A program made the translations under genes and the position numbers. This document shows positions 1 to 5,364 of a DNA stretch of 5,364 bases, in pieces. The DNA comes from Muribaculaceae bacterium (GTDB taxonomy: Bacteria > Bacteroidota > Bacteroidia > Bacteroidales > Muribaculaceae). The stretch is from assembly GCA_029059965.1 (NCBI GenBank), contig JAIDUY010000087.1:1-5364 (forward strand), read 5' to 3'. Each line of letters starts with the position of its first letter. The first letter of the stretch is position 1. Below the pieces are notes generated by a model. It was not told the origin of the DNA and searched no databases. It worked only from the letters and a program-made list of their open reading frames with translations.

Positions 1-891
1 CGCTCCGAAGCCTGACAGGGTCAGGGGGATGAACATGATGGCCTGGGCGAAGATGATGGGCATTACGCCGGCGGCGTTGACCTTCAGGGGAATGTACTGG
101 CGCGCACCGCCGTACTGGCGGTTGCCGACGATACGCTTGGCGTACTGCACGGGCACCTTACGTGTTCCCTGCACCAGCAGGACAGCTCCGACAGTAACGG
201 CGAACAGCAGGATAATCTCCACCAGGAACATCACAAGGCCACCCTGGCTTGCGCCGTCGCTGGGCAGACGTGTGGTGAACTCGAAGTACAGCGCCTGCGG
301 CAGGCGGGCGATGATGCCGACGAGGATGATGAAGGAGATACCGTTGCCGATACCGCGGTCGGTGATGCGCTCGCCAAGCCACATGATGAACATGGAGCCT
401 GCGGCGAGGATGATAGTCAGATAAGCTTTGGTCAGCAAGCCCATATGGAGGGCTGCGCCGGCACCTCCGGCCTGTACCTCAAGGTTGATGAGGTAGGCGG
501 GTGCCTGCATCAGCAGAATCAGTACGGTAAGATAGCGTGTGTACTGGTTGAGCTTCTGACGTCCGCTTTCGCCCTCTCTCTGGAGTTTCTGGAAAGAGGG
601 GAGAACCATTCCGCAGAGCTGAATCATGATGCTCGCCGTGATGTAGGGCATGATGCCGAGGGCGAAAATCGAGGCCTGCGAGAATGCGCTGCCGGAGAAC
701 ATGTCCAGCAGCTGCATCAGTCCGCTGTTATTGGTGAAGTTCTGAAGTGCGTCGATGGCCGCGGGCGAGATGCCGGGAAGGACAACGTAGCAACCGAGGC
801 GGTAGATGAACACAAGCAGAACTGTCACCAGCAGACGGTGACGGAGTTCCTGGATTGTCCAGATGTTTTTGAGGGTTTCTATAAATCTCAT
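1..891 (-). CDS. secY: Protein translocase subunit SecY, 3' end outside window
   Basis: SecY is the pore-forming inner-membrane subunit of the SecYEG translocon, which exports unfolded proteins with SecA and inserts membrane proteins co-translationally. The reading frame is open from the ATG at 891 to the window edge and gives 297 residues; the family is usually about 440, so roughly the last third (later membrane segments) is missing. A first hydrophobic segment lies at about residues 20-38. The plug/TM2 region at about 57-95 contains the SecY signature FALGIMPYITASIMIQL (76-92). Further hydrophobic segments lie at about 119-135, 154-172, 183-197 and 217-241. WLGERITDRGIGNGIS (171-186) is the second SecY signature. 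The basic cytosolic loop at about 242-268 is where SecA and the ribosome bind in characterised SecY proteins. The start lies 2 nt after the rplO stop, with no Shine-Dalgarno match, so translation is probably coupled to rplO. Nothing is broken in the visible part. Confidence 0.97.
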   Translation of the reverse strand, partial: MRFIETLKNIWTIQELRHRLLVTVLLVFIYRLGCYVVLPGISPAAIDALQNFTNNSGLMQLLDMFSGSAFSQASIFALGIMPYITASIMIQLCGMVLPSFQKLQREGESGRQKLNQYTRYLTVLILLMQAPAYLINLEVQAGGAGAALHMGLLTKAYLTIILAAGSMFIMWLGERITDRGIGNGISFIILVGIIARLPQALYFEFTTRLPSDGASQGGLVMFLVEIILLFAVTVGAVLLVQGTRKVPVQYAKRIVGNRQYGGARQYIPLKVNAAGVMPIIFAQAIMFIPLTLSGFGA

Positions 892-893
892 GA

Positions 894-1340
894 TCAGACG
901 GTTTGAGCGGTACCGCCTGCTGCCTCGATAGCAGCTTTGGCGGCCGCGGAGAATGCGTTGGCTTCGACAGCGACGGCTTTGGCGATTGCTCCGCCGGCAA
1001 GTACTTTGGCGAGCTGGCCGCGACGGAGGTAACCTGCTGCGCGGAGTTCATCCAGACCTACCTTCTGAAGCTGCTTTGCTTCGGCGAGCTCGGCGATGAG
1101 GCTCAGGTTGATGGCCTTGTACTCCACGCGGTTGATATTCTTGAAGCCGAATTTGGGGAGACGGCGCTGGAGGGGCATCTGACCGCCTTCGAAGCCTATC
1201 TTGCGGCTGTAGCCGGAACGCGACTTGGCGCCCTTGTGACCGCGGGTCGATGTGCCGCCCTTGCCGGAGCCGGGGCCACGGCCGATGCGGGTTTTCTTCT
1301 TTACGGAGCCGGCTGCGGGTTGAATATTGCTGAGATCCAT
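894..1340 (-). CDS. rplO: 50S ribosomal protein L15
   Basis: L15 is a late-assembling large-subunit protein that reaches deep into 23S rRNA through a long basic N-terminal extension. The product has 148 residues, normal for bacterial L15. Residues 1-50 carry the typical Gly/Arg/Lys-rich tail, including [20 protein letters not shown] (18-37), followed by [18 protein letters not shown] (49-66), both hallmarks of the family. The C-terminal globular part holds [18 protein letters not shown] (114-131), which matches the conserved L15 core, and ends in an Ala-rich helix. The ATG at 1340 gives the expected N-terminus MDLSNIQPA. It follows the rpmD stop by 12 nt, with an A-rich leader and no Shine-Dalgarno motif. 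The next gene, secY, starts 2 nt after its TGA stop. Confidence 0.97.
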   Translation of the reverse strand: MDLSNIQPAAGSVKKKTRIGRGPGSGKGGTSTRGHKGAKSRSGYSRKIGFEGGQMPLQRRLPKFGFKNINRVEYKAINLSLIAELAEAKQLQKVGLDELRAAGYLRRGQLAKVLAGGAIAKAVAVEANAFSAAAKAAIEAAGGTAQTV

Positions 1341-1352
1341 TGTGGTTCGTTT

Positions 1353-1532
1353 TTAAGCGTTGGTCACCTTTACCAGGTGGTGGACTTTGTTAACCATTCC
1401 CATCACCGAGGGAGTGTCCTCCTTTACTACGGTGTGGTTCATTTTCTTGAGGCCGAGCGCGTCCAGAGTGCGCTTCTGCACAGCGGGGCAGTTGATGCGG
1501 CTCTTTATCTGTGTGATTTTGATCTGTGCCAT
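1353..1532 (-). CDS. rpmD: 50S ribosomal protein L30 (59 aa)
   Basis: This small gene fills the space between rpsE and rplO, where L30 sits in the bacterial spc order. The translation is 59 residues, starting MAQIKITQIKSRINC and ending VHHLVKVTNA before a TAA stop. It shows the L30 pattern: an N-terminal beta strand (KITQIKS), a helix with QKRTLDALGL (19-28), the short MNHTVV segment (31-36) and a C-terminal GMVNKVHHLVKV strand/helix (45-56). Bacterial L30 is usually 58-60 residues, so it is full length. L30 binds 23S rRNA on the outside of the large subunit and is dispensable or absent in some bacteria; here it is intact. The ATG lies 17 nt after the rpsE stop, without a Shine-Dalgarno motif. 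It is short enough to be missed by an ORF caller with a length cutoff. Confidence 0.96.
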   Translation of the reverse strand: MAQIKITQIKSRINCPAVQKRTLDALGLKKMNHTVVKEDTPSVMGMVNKVHHLVKVTNA

Positions 1533-1549
1533 TGTTGTTTGGAGTGTGC

Positions 1550-2068
1550 TTAGCCTTTGAAGACCTGTTCTACCGAAATGCCGCGGTTCTGAGCGACGAT
1601 GGCGGGCGAGCGCATTTCGTCGAGAGCGGCGATAGTGGCTTTCACGAGGTTGTGGGGGTTGGAGGAGCCTTTGCTCTTTGCGAGGACGTCGGTGATGCCT
1701 ACGCTCTCGAGCACGGCACGCATAGCACCACCGGCCTTTACGCCGGTACCGTGGGATGCGGGCTTGAGGATGATGCGGCTGCCGCCGAACTTGGCCACCT
1801 GCTCGTGGGGAATGGTACCTTTGTGTACAGGCACGCGGATAAGGTTTTTCTTAGCTGCTTCGACGCCCTTGGCGATAGCGGCCTGGACTTCGTTGGCTTT
1901 GCCGAGACCCCATCCTACGATGCCGTCTTCGTTACCGACGACAACGATGGCTGCGAAGGTGAATGTACGACCGCCCTTGGTCACTTTGGTGACGCGGTTG
2001 ATCGCTACCAGGCGGTCCTTGAGTTCGAGGTCGCCGGTCGATTTTACTCTGTTGTTTCTTTTAGCCAT
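1550..2068 (-). CDS. rpsE: 30S ribosomal protein S5
   Basis: S5 is a small-subunit protein of the body/head region that supports decoding accuracy and lines the mRNA entry side. The product is 172 residues, the normal size. The N-terminal double-stranded-RNA-binding-like domain spans about 15-80 and includes [19 protein letters not shown] (31-49) and [17 protein letters not shown] (52-68). The C-terminal domain follows, with [19 protein letters not shown] (103-121) and the [15 protein letters not shown] helix (135-149). The loop [11 protein letters not shown] (24-34) corresponds to the E. coli S5 loop where spectinomycin-resistance changes occur; it shows no deletion here, so nothing suggests S5-mediated resistance. 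The start lies 6 nt after the rplR stop. That spacer begins with an in-frame TAA, so rplR ends in tandem stops (TGA TAA). Confidence 0.97.
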   Translation of the reverse strand: MAKRNNRVKSTGDLELKDRLVAINRVTKVTKGGRTFTFAAIVVVGNEDGIVGWGLGKANEVQAAIAKGVEAAKKNLIRVPVHKGTIPHEQVAKFGGSRIILKPASHGTGVKAGGAMRAVLESVGITDVLAKSKGSSNPHNLVKATIAALDEMRSPAIVAQNRGISVEQVFKG

Positions 2069-2074
2069 ACTTTA

Positions 2075-2419
2075 TCAGAATTTGAGGCCGGCGCCGCGAG
2101 CGGCATCAGCGAGAGATTTAACACGTCCGTGGAAGAGGTATCCGTTGCGGTCGAACACAACTTCGGAGATACCGGCTTCGAGTGCCTTGGCAGCCACGGC
2201 GGCACCTACGGCTGCGGCGATTTCGCTCTTGGTGCCCTTTTCCTCGAGACCGCGCGAAGAGGCGGATACGAGGGTGCGGCCTGCGAGGTCGTCGATGAGC
2301 TGTACGTAGATCTGCTTGTTGCTGCGGAATACGGTCATGCGGGGACGCTGGGCGGTGCCGGAGATTTTGCCGCGGATGCGGGTCTTGATTTTAGTGCGTC
2401 TTGCGATTTTTGAAATCAT
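2075..2419 (-). CDS. rplR: 50S ribosomal protein L18
   Basis: L18 binds 5S rRNA and, with L5, anchors it in the central protuberance of the large subunit. The product has 114 residues, typical for bacterial L18. The N-terminus is a basic tail ([18 protein letters not shown], 4-21) that contacts rRNA. It is followed by the conserved [20 protein letters not shown] (25-44) and a C-terminal motif [15 protein letters not shown] (87-101) leading into [12 protein letters not shown], which closely follows the family ending. The Bacteroides L18 pattern is recognisable along the whole length. The ATG at 2419 gives the expected short N-terminus. It is separated from rplF by an 18-nt A-rich spacer with no clear Shine-Dalgarno. 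The plus strand is also open across this gene and rpsE, but that frame does not look like a protein gene. Confidence 0.96.
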   Translation of the reverse strand: MISKIARRTKIKTRIRGKISGTAQRPRMTVFRSNKQIYVQLIDDLAGRTLVSASSRGLEEKGTKSEIAAAVGAAVAAKALEAGISEVVFDRNGYLFHGRVKSLADAARGAGLKF

Positions 2420-2437
2420 GGTTCTCTGCGGTTAAGT

Positions 2438-2998
2438 TTATTTGGCACCGGCCTTCTTGCCGGACTTGCGACGAATGATTTCGCCGACGAACTTGATACC
2501 TTTGCCCTTGTAGGGTTCGGGCTTGCGCAGGCTGCGGATTTTGGCGCATACCTGGCCGAGGAGCTGCTTGTCGCGGCTTTCGAGGATGATGAGGGGGTTC
2601 TTGTTACGCTCGCTCTTGGCCTCGACGCTGACTTCTGCAGGCAGCTTGAGATATATGGCGTGGGAGTAGCCAAGCGACAGTTCGAGCACCTGGCCGGTAG
2701 CTGTGGCGCGGTAGCCGACGCCGACGAGCTCCATCTCCTTGCGGTAACGTTTGTGGACACCTTCAACCATGTTGTGGATCAGGGCACGGAAGAGGCCGTG
2801 CTGGCTGCGGTGTTCGATGTCGTCGCTGGGACGAGTGATGTGTACGTGATTGTCCTCGACGCTTACTGTGAGGTCGGGGTGTACGGCCTGGGTGAGTTCA
2901 CCGTGGGGGCCCTTAACGGTCACGACGTTGGTTTTCTGATCAACCGTCACCGTTACTCCTGCGGGGATTGCTATGGGAGCTTTACCAATTCTAGACAT
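2438..2998 (-). CDS. rplF: 50S ribosomal protein L6
   Basis: L6 is a two-domain large-subunit protein near the sarcin-ricin loop and the factor-binding region. At 186 residues it is slightly longer than the E. coli protein because of a basic tail (RRKSGKKAGAK, 176-186). The N-terminus MSRIGKAPIAIPAGV (1-15) is the standard L6 start. The first repeat domain covers about 1-80 and contains the VTVKGPHGEL segment (26-35); the second covers about 83-175 and contains LVGVGYRA (91-98). The signature PEPYKGKGIKF (160-170) matches the bacterial L6 PROSITE-type motif. The ATG lies 24 nt after the rpsH stop, without a Shine-Dalgarno match. A shorter minus-strand frame at 2416-2766 overlaps this gene in another phase and is only a shadow. 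Confidence 0.97.
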   Translation of the reverse strand: MSRIGKAPIAIPAGVTVTVDQKTNVVTVKGPHGELTQAVHPDLTVSVEDNHVHITRPSDDIEHRSQHGLFRALIHNMVEGVHKRYRKEMELVGVGYRATATGQVLELSLGYSHAIYLKLPAEVSVEAKSERNKNPLIILESRDKQLLGQVCAKIRSLRKPEPYKGKGIKFVGEIIRRKSGKKAGAK

Positions 2999-3022
2999 AG
3001 TGGTACTGAATAATGAGGTTGA

Positions 3023-3424
3023 TTAGTAGATGTAGCAAAGTACTTCGCCGCCGATCTTGAGCTCGGAGGCTTTCTTGTTGGTCATTACACCGCGGCTGGT
3101 GCTGAGGATGGCGATGCCGAGGCCGTTGAGGACGCGGGGCATGTCTTTGTAGCCGGTGTACTGGCGCAGGCCGGGACGCGATACGCGCTTGAGGCCCTTG
3201 ATTGCGTTCACTCTGTCGACGGGATCGTACTTGAGGGCGATCTTGATGGTGCCCTGGGCGTTGTTGTCGCCCTCGACGAACTTGTAGTTCAGGATGTAGC
3301 CCTGTTCGAAGAGGATCTTTGTGATTTCTTTTTTCAAGTTTGAGGCGGGTACTTCAACCACACGGTGGTTGGCTTTGATAGCGTTCCTCAATCTTGTGAG
3401 ATAATCTGCTATGGGATCAGTCAT
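3023..3424 (-). CDS. rpsH: 30S ribosomal protein S8
   Basis: S8 is a primary 16S rRNA-binding protein of the central domain. In E. coli it is also the translational repressor of the spc operon, acting at a site near the rplE start that mimics its 16S target. The product is 133 residues, normal for the family. The N-terminal domain starts MTDPIADYLTRLRNA (1-15). The C-terminal RNA-binding domain contains GLGIAILSTSRGVMTNKKA (101-119), the conserved S8 signature, followed by ELKIGGEVLCYIY at the end. The gene is unusual in its leader: it starts 142 nt after rpsN rather than a few bases, and that spacer holds two hairpin-forming sequences. The bases just before the ATG are almost all A and T, a good initiation context for Bacteroidota. 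Whether S8 binds its own leader here is only a hypothesis. Confidence 0.97.
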   Translation of the reverse strand: MTDPIADYLTRLRNAIKANHRVVEVPASNLKKEITKILFEQGYILNYKFVEGDNNAQGTIKIALKYDPVDRVNAIKGLKRVSRPGLRQYTGYKDMPRVLNGLGIAILSTSRGVMTNKKASELKIGGEVLCYIY

Positions 3425-3440
3425 TTTTATTTTATATTAA

Positions 3441-3467
3441 ATTGATTGGGCCGGTGTGCCCAACAAT
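3441..3467 (-). promoter_or_regulatory. Hairpin in the rpsH leader
   Basis: A perfect 6-bp inverted repeat (TTGGGC at 3446-3451, GCCCAA at 3458-3463) encloses a 6-nt loop. The stem extends by four more pairs (ATTG 3441-3444 with CAAT 3464-3467), leaving one unpaired base at 3445. In the operon transcript this gives a stem of about 10 bp with a single bulge, 16 nt upstream of the rpsH ATG and followed by an AU-rich stretch. A bulged stem near the start of a ribosomal-protein gene could be a protein-binding or translational control site, but I cannot match it to a known S8 target. It is not followed by a clean U-run on the minus strand, so it is a poor terminator for the operon. Confidence 0.45.
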
Positions 3468-3499
3468 ATTTAACACTCTCTTGGAGGGGCCGTGCCCAA
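3448..3499. repeat. Imperfect direct repeat of a GGGCCG-TGCCCAA motif
   Basis: GGGCCGGTGTGCCCAA at 3448-3463 and GGGCCGTGCCCAA at 3487-3499 are the same motif apart from three extra bases (GTG) in the first copy. Each copy is itself a small inverted repeat (GGGC/GCCC), so the copies could fold separately or the second could join the larger hairpin at 3478-3535. This could reflect duplication of a binding site or an inserted repeat element. Confidence 0.5.
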
Positions 3500-3541
3500 T
3501 TTCCGCCTTGGCGGATTAAGGCGCAGCCCTGGGAGTTTTTT
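3478..3541 (+). terminator. Terminator-like long hairpin facing against the operon
   Basis: On the plus strand, arms at 3485-3496 and 3520-3530 pair with one bulged base (3489) and one mismatch. An inner stem TCCGCC (3502-3507) / GGCGGA (3510-3515) tops the hairpin, and a short outer CTC/GAG stem (3478-3480 with 3533-3535) closes it. Six T follow immediately at 3536-3541, the arrangement of an intrinsic terminator. It would act on transcripts running opposite to the ribosomal genes. Read on the minus strand, the hairpin has the A-run before it and no U-run after it, so it should not stop operon transcription. The pairing is imperfect and Bacteroidota intrinsic terminators are not well characterised, so the function is an inference. 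Confidence 0.35.
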
Positions 3542-3566
3542 GGCGATGCGAGCCGGGGAGAGCGGA

Positions 3567-3878
3567 TTACCAGCTTGCTTTCTTTACGCCGGGGATGAGG
3601 CCTGCGCTTGCCATCTCGCGGAACTGGATACGGGAGATGCCGAACTGGCGCATATATCCCTTGGGACGGCCGGTGATCGAGCAGCGGTTGTGCTGACGGA
3701 TGCGGCTTGCGTTCTTGGGGAGGGTCTGCAGCTTCTGAGCTGCTTCGTATGCTGCCTCGCGGTTTTCTTCGTTGATGCCGGAGTTGACAATCTTCTTGAG
3801 GGCTTCGCGGCGCTGGGCATACTTGGCTGCCAGGCGTGCGCGCTTGACCTCGCGGGCTTTCATTGATTCTTTAGCCAT
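3567..3878 (-). CDS. rpsN: 30S ribosomal protein S14, long zinc-free type
   Basis: S14 sits in the head of the small subunit and contacts 16S rRNA near the A and P sites. The product is 103 residues, the long form. It begins [13 protein letters not shown], as in Bacteroides-type S14, and ends IPGVKKASW. The C-terminal core contains [18 protein letters not shown] (63-80) and [11 protein letters not shown] (81-91), the S14 signature. There is only one cysteine (Cys66), so the paired CxxC zinc ribbon of the short form is absent; this is the C-minus type that does not need zinc. The segment [17 protein letters not shown] (34-50) seems a few residues longer than I recall for Bacteroides S14, probably in a loop between helices. 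The gene starts 3 nt after rplE stops (TAA GAT ATG) and is followed by the unusual 142-nt spacer. Confidence 0.96.
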   Translation of the reverse strand: MAKESMKAREVKRARLAAKYAQRREALKKIVNSGINEENREAAYEAAQKLQTLPKNASRIRQHNRCSITGRPKGYMRQFGISRIQFREMASAGLIPGVKKASW

Positions 3879-3881
3879 ATC

Positions 3882-4433
3882 TTACTGTTTCTTTGCGTTC
3901 TTGAACGGGAGGCCGAAGTGCTTGAGCAGAGCGTATCCTTCTTCATCGGTGGGCGCGCTGGTAACGAAGGTGATGTTCATACCGGTGAGCTTGTTGATGT
4001 TGTCGATGTTGATTTCGGGGAAGATGATCTGCTCGGTGATGCCGAGGGTGTAGTTGCCGCGGCCGTCGAGTTTGCCTTCGATGCCTTTGAAGTCGCGGAT
4101 TCGGGGAAGAGCCACACGGATGAGGCGCTCCAGGAATTCGTACATGCGCTCGCGACGCAGGGTCACGCGCACGCCGACGGGCATTTTCTTACGGAGCTTG
4201 AAGTTGGAGATGTCCTTGCGCGAAAGAGTTGCAACGGCTTTCTGACCTGTGATGGCTGTGAGTTCGTTGATTGCGGTCTCGATAAGCTTCTTGTCCTGGG
4301 TGGCTGCGCCGATGCCCTGGTTGATGACGATTTTTTCGAGACGGGGCACCTGCATCACGGTCGAGTAGTTGAACTCGCGCTCGAGTGCGGGAACGATGCG
4401 TTCCTTGTATTCTTTGTGCAGTGTTGCGCTCAT
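3882..4433 (-). CDS. rplE: 50S ribosomal protein L5
   Basis: L5 binds 5S rRNA and forms part of the central protuberance, touching the P-site tRNA and the small-subunit head. The product is 183 residues, normal for bacteria. The N-terminal region contains [13 protein letters not shown] (30-42), the L5 signature, followed by the [20 protein letters not shown] region (62-81) and [20 protein letters not shown] (85-104). The C-terminal part carries [20 protein letters not shown] (113-132), EQIIFPEI (134-141) and a [16 protein letters not shown] segment (151-166), all conserved. The ATG overlaps the rplX stop by one base (TAATG), implying translational coupling. An AGGA lies upstream inside the last rplX codons, but this may be coincidence. 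In E. coli the S8 repressor site lies around this start; I see no strong hairpin here. Confidence 0.97.
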   Translation of the reverse strand: MSATLHKEYKERIVPALEREFNYSTVMQVPRLEKIVINQGIGAATQDKKLIETAINELTAITGQKAVATLSRKDISNFKLRKKMPVGVRVTLRRERMYEFLERLIRVALPRIRDFKGIEGKLDGRGNYTLGITEQIIFPEINIDNINKLTGMNITFVTSAPTDEEGYALLKHFGLPFKNAKKQ

Positions 4434-4750
4434 TATTTGATTTCCTGATTGGATTTTTTAGAAATGCGGATGGCTTTGCCGTCCTTGCGCTCGATACGGA
4501 TGCGGGTGGGCTTGCCGGTCTTGGGGTCTACAAGATTGAGGTTGGACATGTGGATGGGAGCCTCTTTCTTGACCAGTCCGCCCTGGGGATGCTGGGCGGT
4601 GGGCTTGGTAGCCTTGGTGACGATGTTTACGCCTTCGACTATGGCGCGGTTCTTCGCGGGCTCGACAGCGAGAACGCGGCCGGTTTTGCCGCGGTCTTCG
4701 CCGGCGAGGACGTAGACGGTGTCACCCTTCTTGATGTGCATTTTGCTCAT
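4433..4750 (-). CDS. rplX: 50S ribosomal protein L24
   Basis: L24 is an early assembly-initiator protein of the large subunit and lies by the peptide-tunnel exit. The product is 105 residues. The KOW motif is clear at about 6-30 ([20 protein letters not shown], 7-26), followed by [19 protein letters not shown] (40-58) and the conserved [20 protein letters not shown] (63-82). The basic tail ends KKSNQEIK. An alternative ATG occurs at codon 4, but codon 1 gives the usual MSK(M/L)HIKKGD N-terminus and is preferred. The start lies 34 nt after the rplN stop in an A-rich spacer with no Shine-Dalgarno motif. Its stop codon shares one base with the rplE start. Confidence 0.97.
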   Translation of the reverse strand: MSKMHIKKGDTVYVLAGEDRGKTGRVLAVEPAKNRAIVEGVNIVTKATKPTAQHPQGGLVKKEAPIHMSNLNLVDPKTGKPTRIRIERKDGKAIRISKKSNQEIK

Positions 4751-4784
4751 AATGGTTGGTGTTTTCGCTATTGTTTAGGGCGTT

Positions 4785-5150
4785 TCAGAGTACCTCGGGA
4801 GCCAGAGATACGATTTTCATGTTCTTGGCGCGGAGTTCGCGTGCGACGGGACCGAAGATACGGGTACCGCGGAGTTCACCGTCGTTCTTGAGCAGCACGC
4901 ATGCGTTGTCGTCGAAGCGGATATAGCTTCCGTCGGGACGGCGTACTTCTTTCTTGGTGCGAACCACCATTGCACGGGACACGGTGCCTTTCTTTACGTC
5001 GCTGCCGGGGATAGCGTTCTTGACGGTAACGACGATGATGTCGCCTACGGAAGCGTAGCGACGGCCGGTTCCGCCGAGCACGTGGATGCAGAGCACTTCC
5101 TTGGCACCGCTGTTGTCGGCCACGTTAAGACGTGATTCAGTCTGTATCAT
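4785..5150 (-). CDS. rplN: 50S ribosomal protein L14
   Basis: L14 is a conserved large-subunit protein at the subunit interface, forming bridges to 16S rRNA and also the docking point of the silencing factor RsfS in bacteria. The product is 121 residues, within one or two of the usual length. It begins [19 protein letters not shown] (1-19), the standard L14 start, then [20 protein letters not shown] (21-40). The family signature region [20 protein letters not shown] (60-79) is followed by DDNACVLL (80-87). It ends [11 protein letters not shown] (97-107) and [10 protein letters not shown] (112-121). The gene starts 2 nt after the rpsQ stop (TAA TA ATG), so translation is probably coupled across the S10/spc boundary. 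I see no promoter between the two, as expected when S10 and spc genes are one transcript. Confidence 0.98.
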   Translation of the reverse strand: MIQTESRLNVADNSGAKEVLCIHVLGGTGRRYASVGDIIVVTVKNAIPGSDVKKGTVSRAMVVRTKKEVRRPDGSYIRFDDNACVLLKNDGELRGTRIFGPVARELRAKNMKIVSLAPEVL

Positions 5151-5152
5151 TA

Positions 5153-5364
5153 TTACTTAACTTTTTCTACGATTTCTACTAATCTCCAGTGCTTGGTCTT
5201 GCTCAGGGGACGAGTCTCCATCAGACGTACGGTGTCGCCTACGGAGCATTCGTTGTTTTCGTCGTGTGCGTGGTACTTCTTGGTCTTGCTCACGAACTTG
5301 CCGTAAATAGGATGTTTTTCCTTGTACTTTACGGTAACGGTGATCGTCTTGTCGCCTTTGTTGC
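5153..5364 (-). CDS. rpsQ: 30S ribosomal protein S17, 5' end outside window
   Basis: S17 is a primary 16S rRNA-binding protein with an OB fold, in the lower body of the small subunit. Reading the minus strand from the window edge gives 69 complete codons ending in TAA at 5153-5155. The visible sequence begins [20 protein letters not shown] and contains [17 protein letters not shown] and the S17 signature [20 protein letters not shown], closing with VEIVEKVK. The family in Bacteroidota is about 85-89 residues, so roughly 15-20 N-terminal residues lie beyond the right edge. The [19 protein letters not shown] stretch is what I would expect from a Bacteroidales S17. In the usual order rpmC (L29) would lie just upstream, outside the window. 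Confidence 0.96.
   Translation of the reverse strand, partial: NKGDKTITVTVKYKEKHPIYGKFVSKTKKYHAHDENNECSVGDTVRLMETRPLSKTKHWRLVEIVEKVK

Larger units (their letters stand above)
3425..3566 (-). other. 142-nt structured spacer between rpsN and rpsH
   Basis: This is the only large gap in an otherwise tightly packed operon, where other spacers are 2-34 nt or overlap. I see no convincing reading frame in it. It contains two inverted repeats (3441-3467 and 3478-3535) and an imperfect repeat of a GGGCCG...TGCCCAA motif. The 20 or so bases next to the rpsH start are AT-rich. It could be a leader for rpsH, an RNA-processing or mRNA-stability element, or the remains of a small interspersed repeat. The sequence alone does not decide between these. 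Confidence 0.75.

Noticed and set aside
29..906. Plus-strand frames (29-424, 445-906) and a minus-strand frame (158-382) in the left part.
   Set aside because: They overlap the continuous secY frame, whose translation contains both SecY signatures and the expected membrane segments. The alternatives show no recognisable domain.
728..1051. Minus-strand 107-codon frame across the rplO/secY junction.
   Set aside because: It is out of phase with both genes, rich in Ser and Pro, and explained as a shadow of the two coding frames.
1526..2413. A 295-codon open frame on the plus strand, the longest frame in the window that is open at both ends.
   Set aside because: It lies exactly antisense to rpsE and rplR, which have unmistakable family motifs. 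Its composition (Gly, Ala, Asp, Val, Phe, Glu rich without domain pattern) is typical of the mirror of biased ribosomal-protein codons.
2416..2766. Minus-strand 116-codon frame inside rplF, and a similar one at 3584-3820 inside rpsN.
   Set aside because: Both are in another phase of well-supported ribosomal-protein genes and have low-complexity Ser/Ala/Arg-rich products.
3425..3480. A possible Bacteroidota-type promoter (TAnnTTTG -7 element) before rpsH, based on TATTGTTG on the minus strand.
   Set aside because: The -7 match is imperfect and I see no TTG-type -33 element at the right distance, so an internal promoter is not supported.
3485..3530. The same hairpin as a terminator for the ribosomal operon itself.
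   Set aside because: On the minus strand it is followed by a mixed AG/GU-rich sequence, not a U-run, and essential downstream genes must be transcribed through it.
4431..4446. AGGA about nine bases before the rplE start as a Shine-Dalgarno site.
   Set aside because: It is part of the last rplX codons (Gln-Glu-Ile-Lys), no other gene here has such a motif, and the TAATG overlap already explains initiation.
1..5364. tRNA or rRNA genes, CRISPR arrays, insertion sequences or phage genes.
   Set aside because: No cloverleaf-like arrangement, regular repeat-spacer pattern, transposase motif or phage-type gene was seen; apart from the rpsN-rpsH spacer the window is filled by ribosomal-protein genes and secY.

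Overview
The window is a stretch of a bacterial ribosomal-protein operon of the S10/spc type, read entirely on the minus strand. In transcription order (right to left) it holds the C-terminal part of rpsQ (S17), rplN (L14), rplX (L24), rplE (L5), rpsN (S14), rpsH (S8), rplF (L6), rplR (L18), rpsE (S5), rpmD (L30), rplO (L15) and the N-terminal two thirds of secY, which runs off the left edge. This is the conserved bacterial spc order, with the last S10-operon gene upstream. I see no gene loss, insertion of coding sequence or rearrangement.

The organism is most likely a member of the Bacteroidota, probably order Bacteroidales. The S17, L18, L24, S14 and S8 sequences resemble Bacteroides-type proteins as I remember them. 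S14 is the long type without zinc-ribbon cysteines. Almost all starts lack a Shine-Dalgarno sequence and have A-rich or otherwise SD-free leaders, as is usual in this phylum. Base composition looks moderately GC-rich (an estimate by eye), which would suit several gut Bacteroidales families. I cannot place it to genus.

Layout: genes are packed with 2 to 34 nt between them. The rplX stop and rplE start share one base (TAATG), and rplO and secY are separated by 2 nt. The one exception is a 142-nt gap between rpsN and rpsH (3425-3566). It contains two inverted repeats that share a related GC-rich motif. The larger one is followed by a run of six T on the plus strand, so it looks like an intrinsic terminator pointing against the operon. 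This gap is the only part of the window that ordinary ribosomal-protein annotation does not explain.

The products work together: L14, L24, L5, L6, L18, L30 and L15 go into the large subunit, S17, S14, S8 and S5 into the small subunit, and SecY forms the protein-export channel that docks on the ribosome. Co-transcription keeps them in balance. I found no convincing evidence of a novel system. The rpsN-rpsH spacer is the best candidate for a second look.
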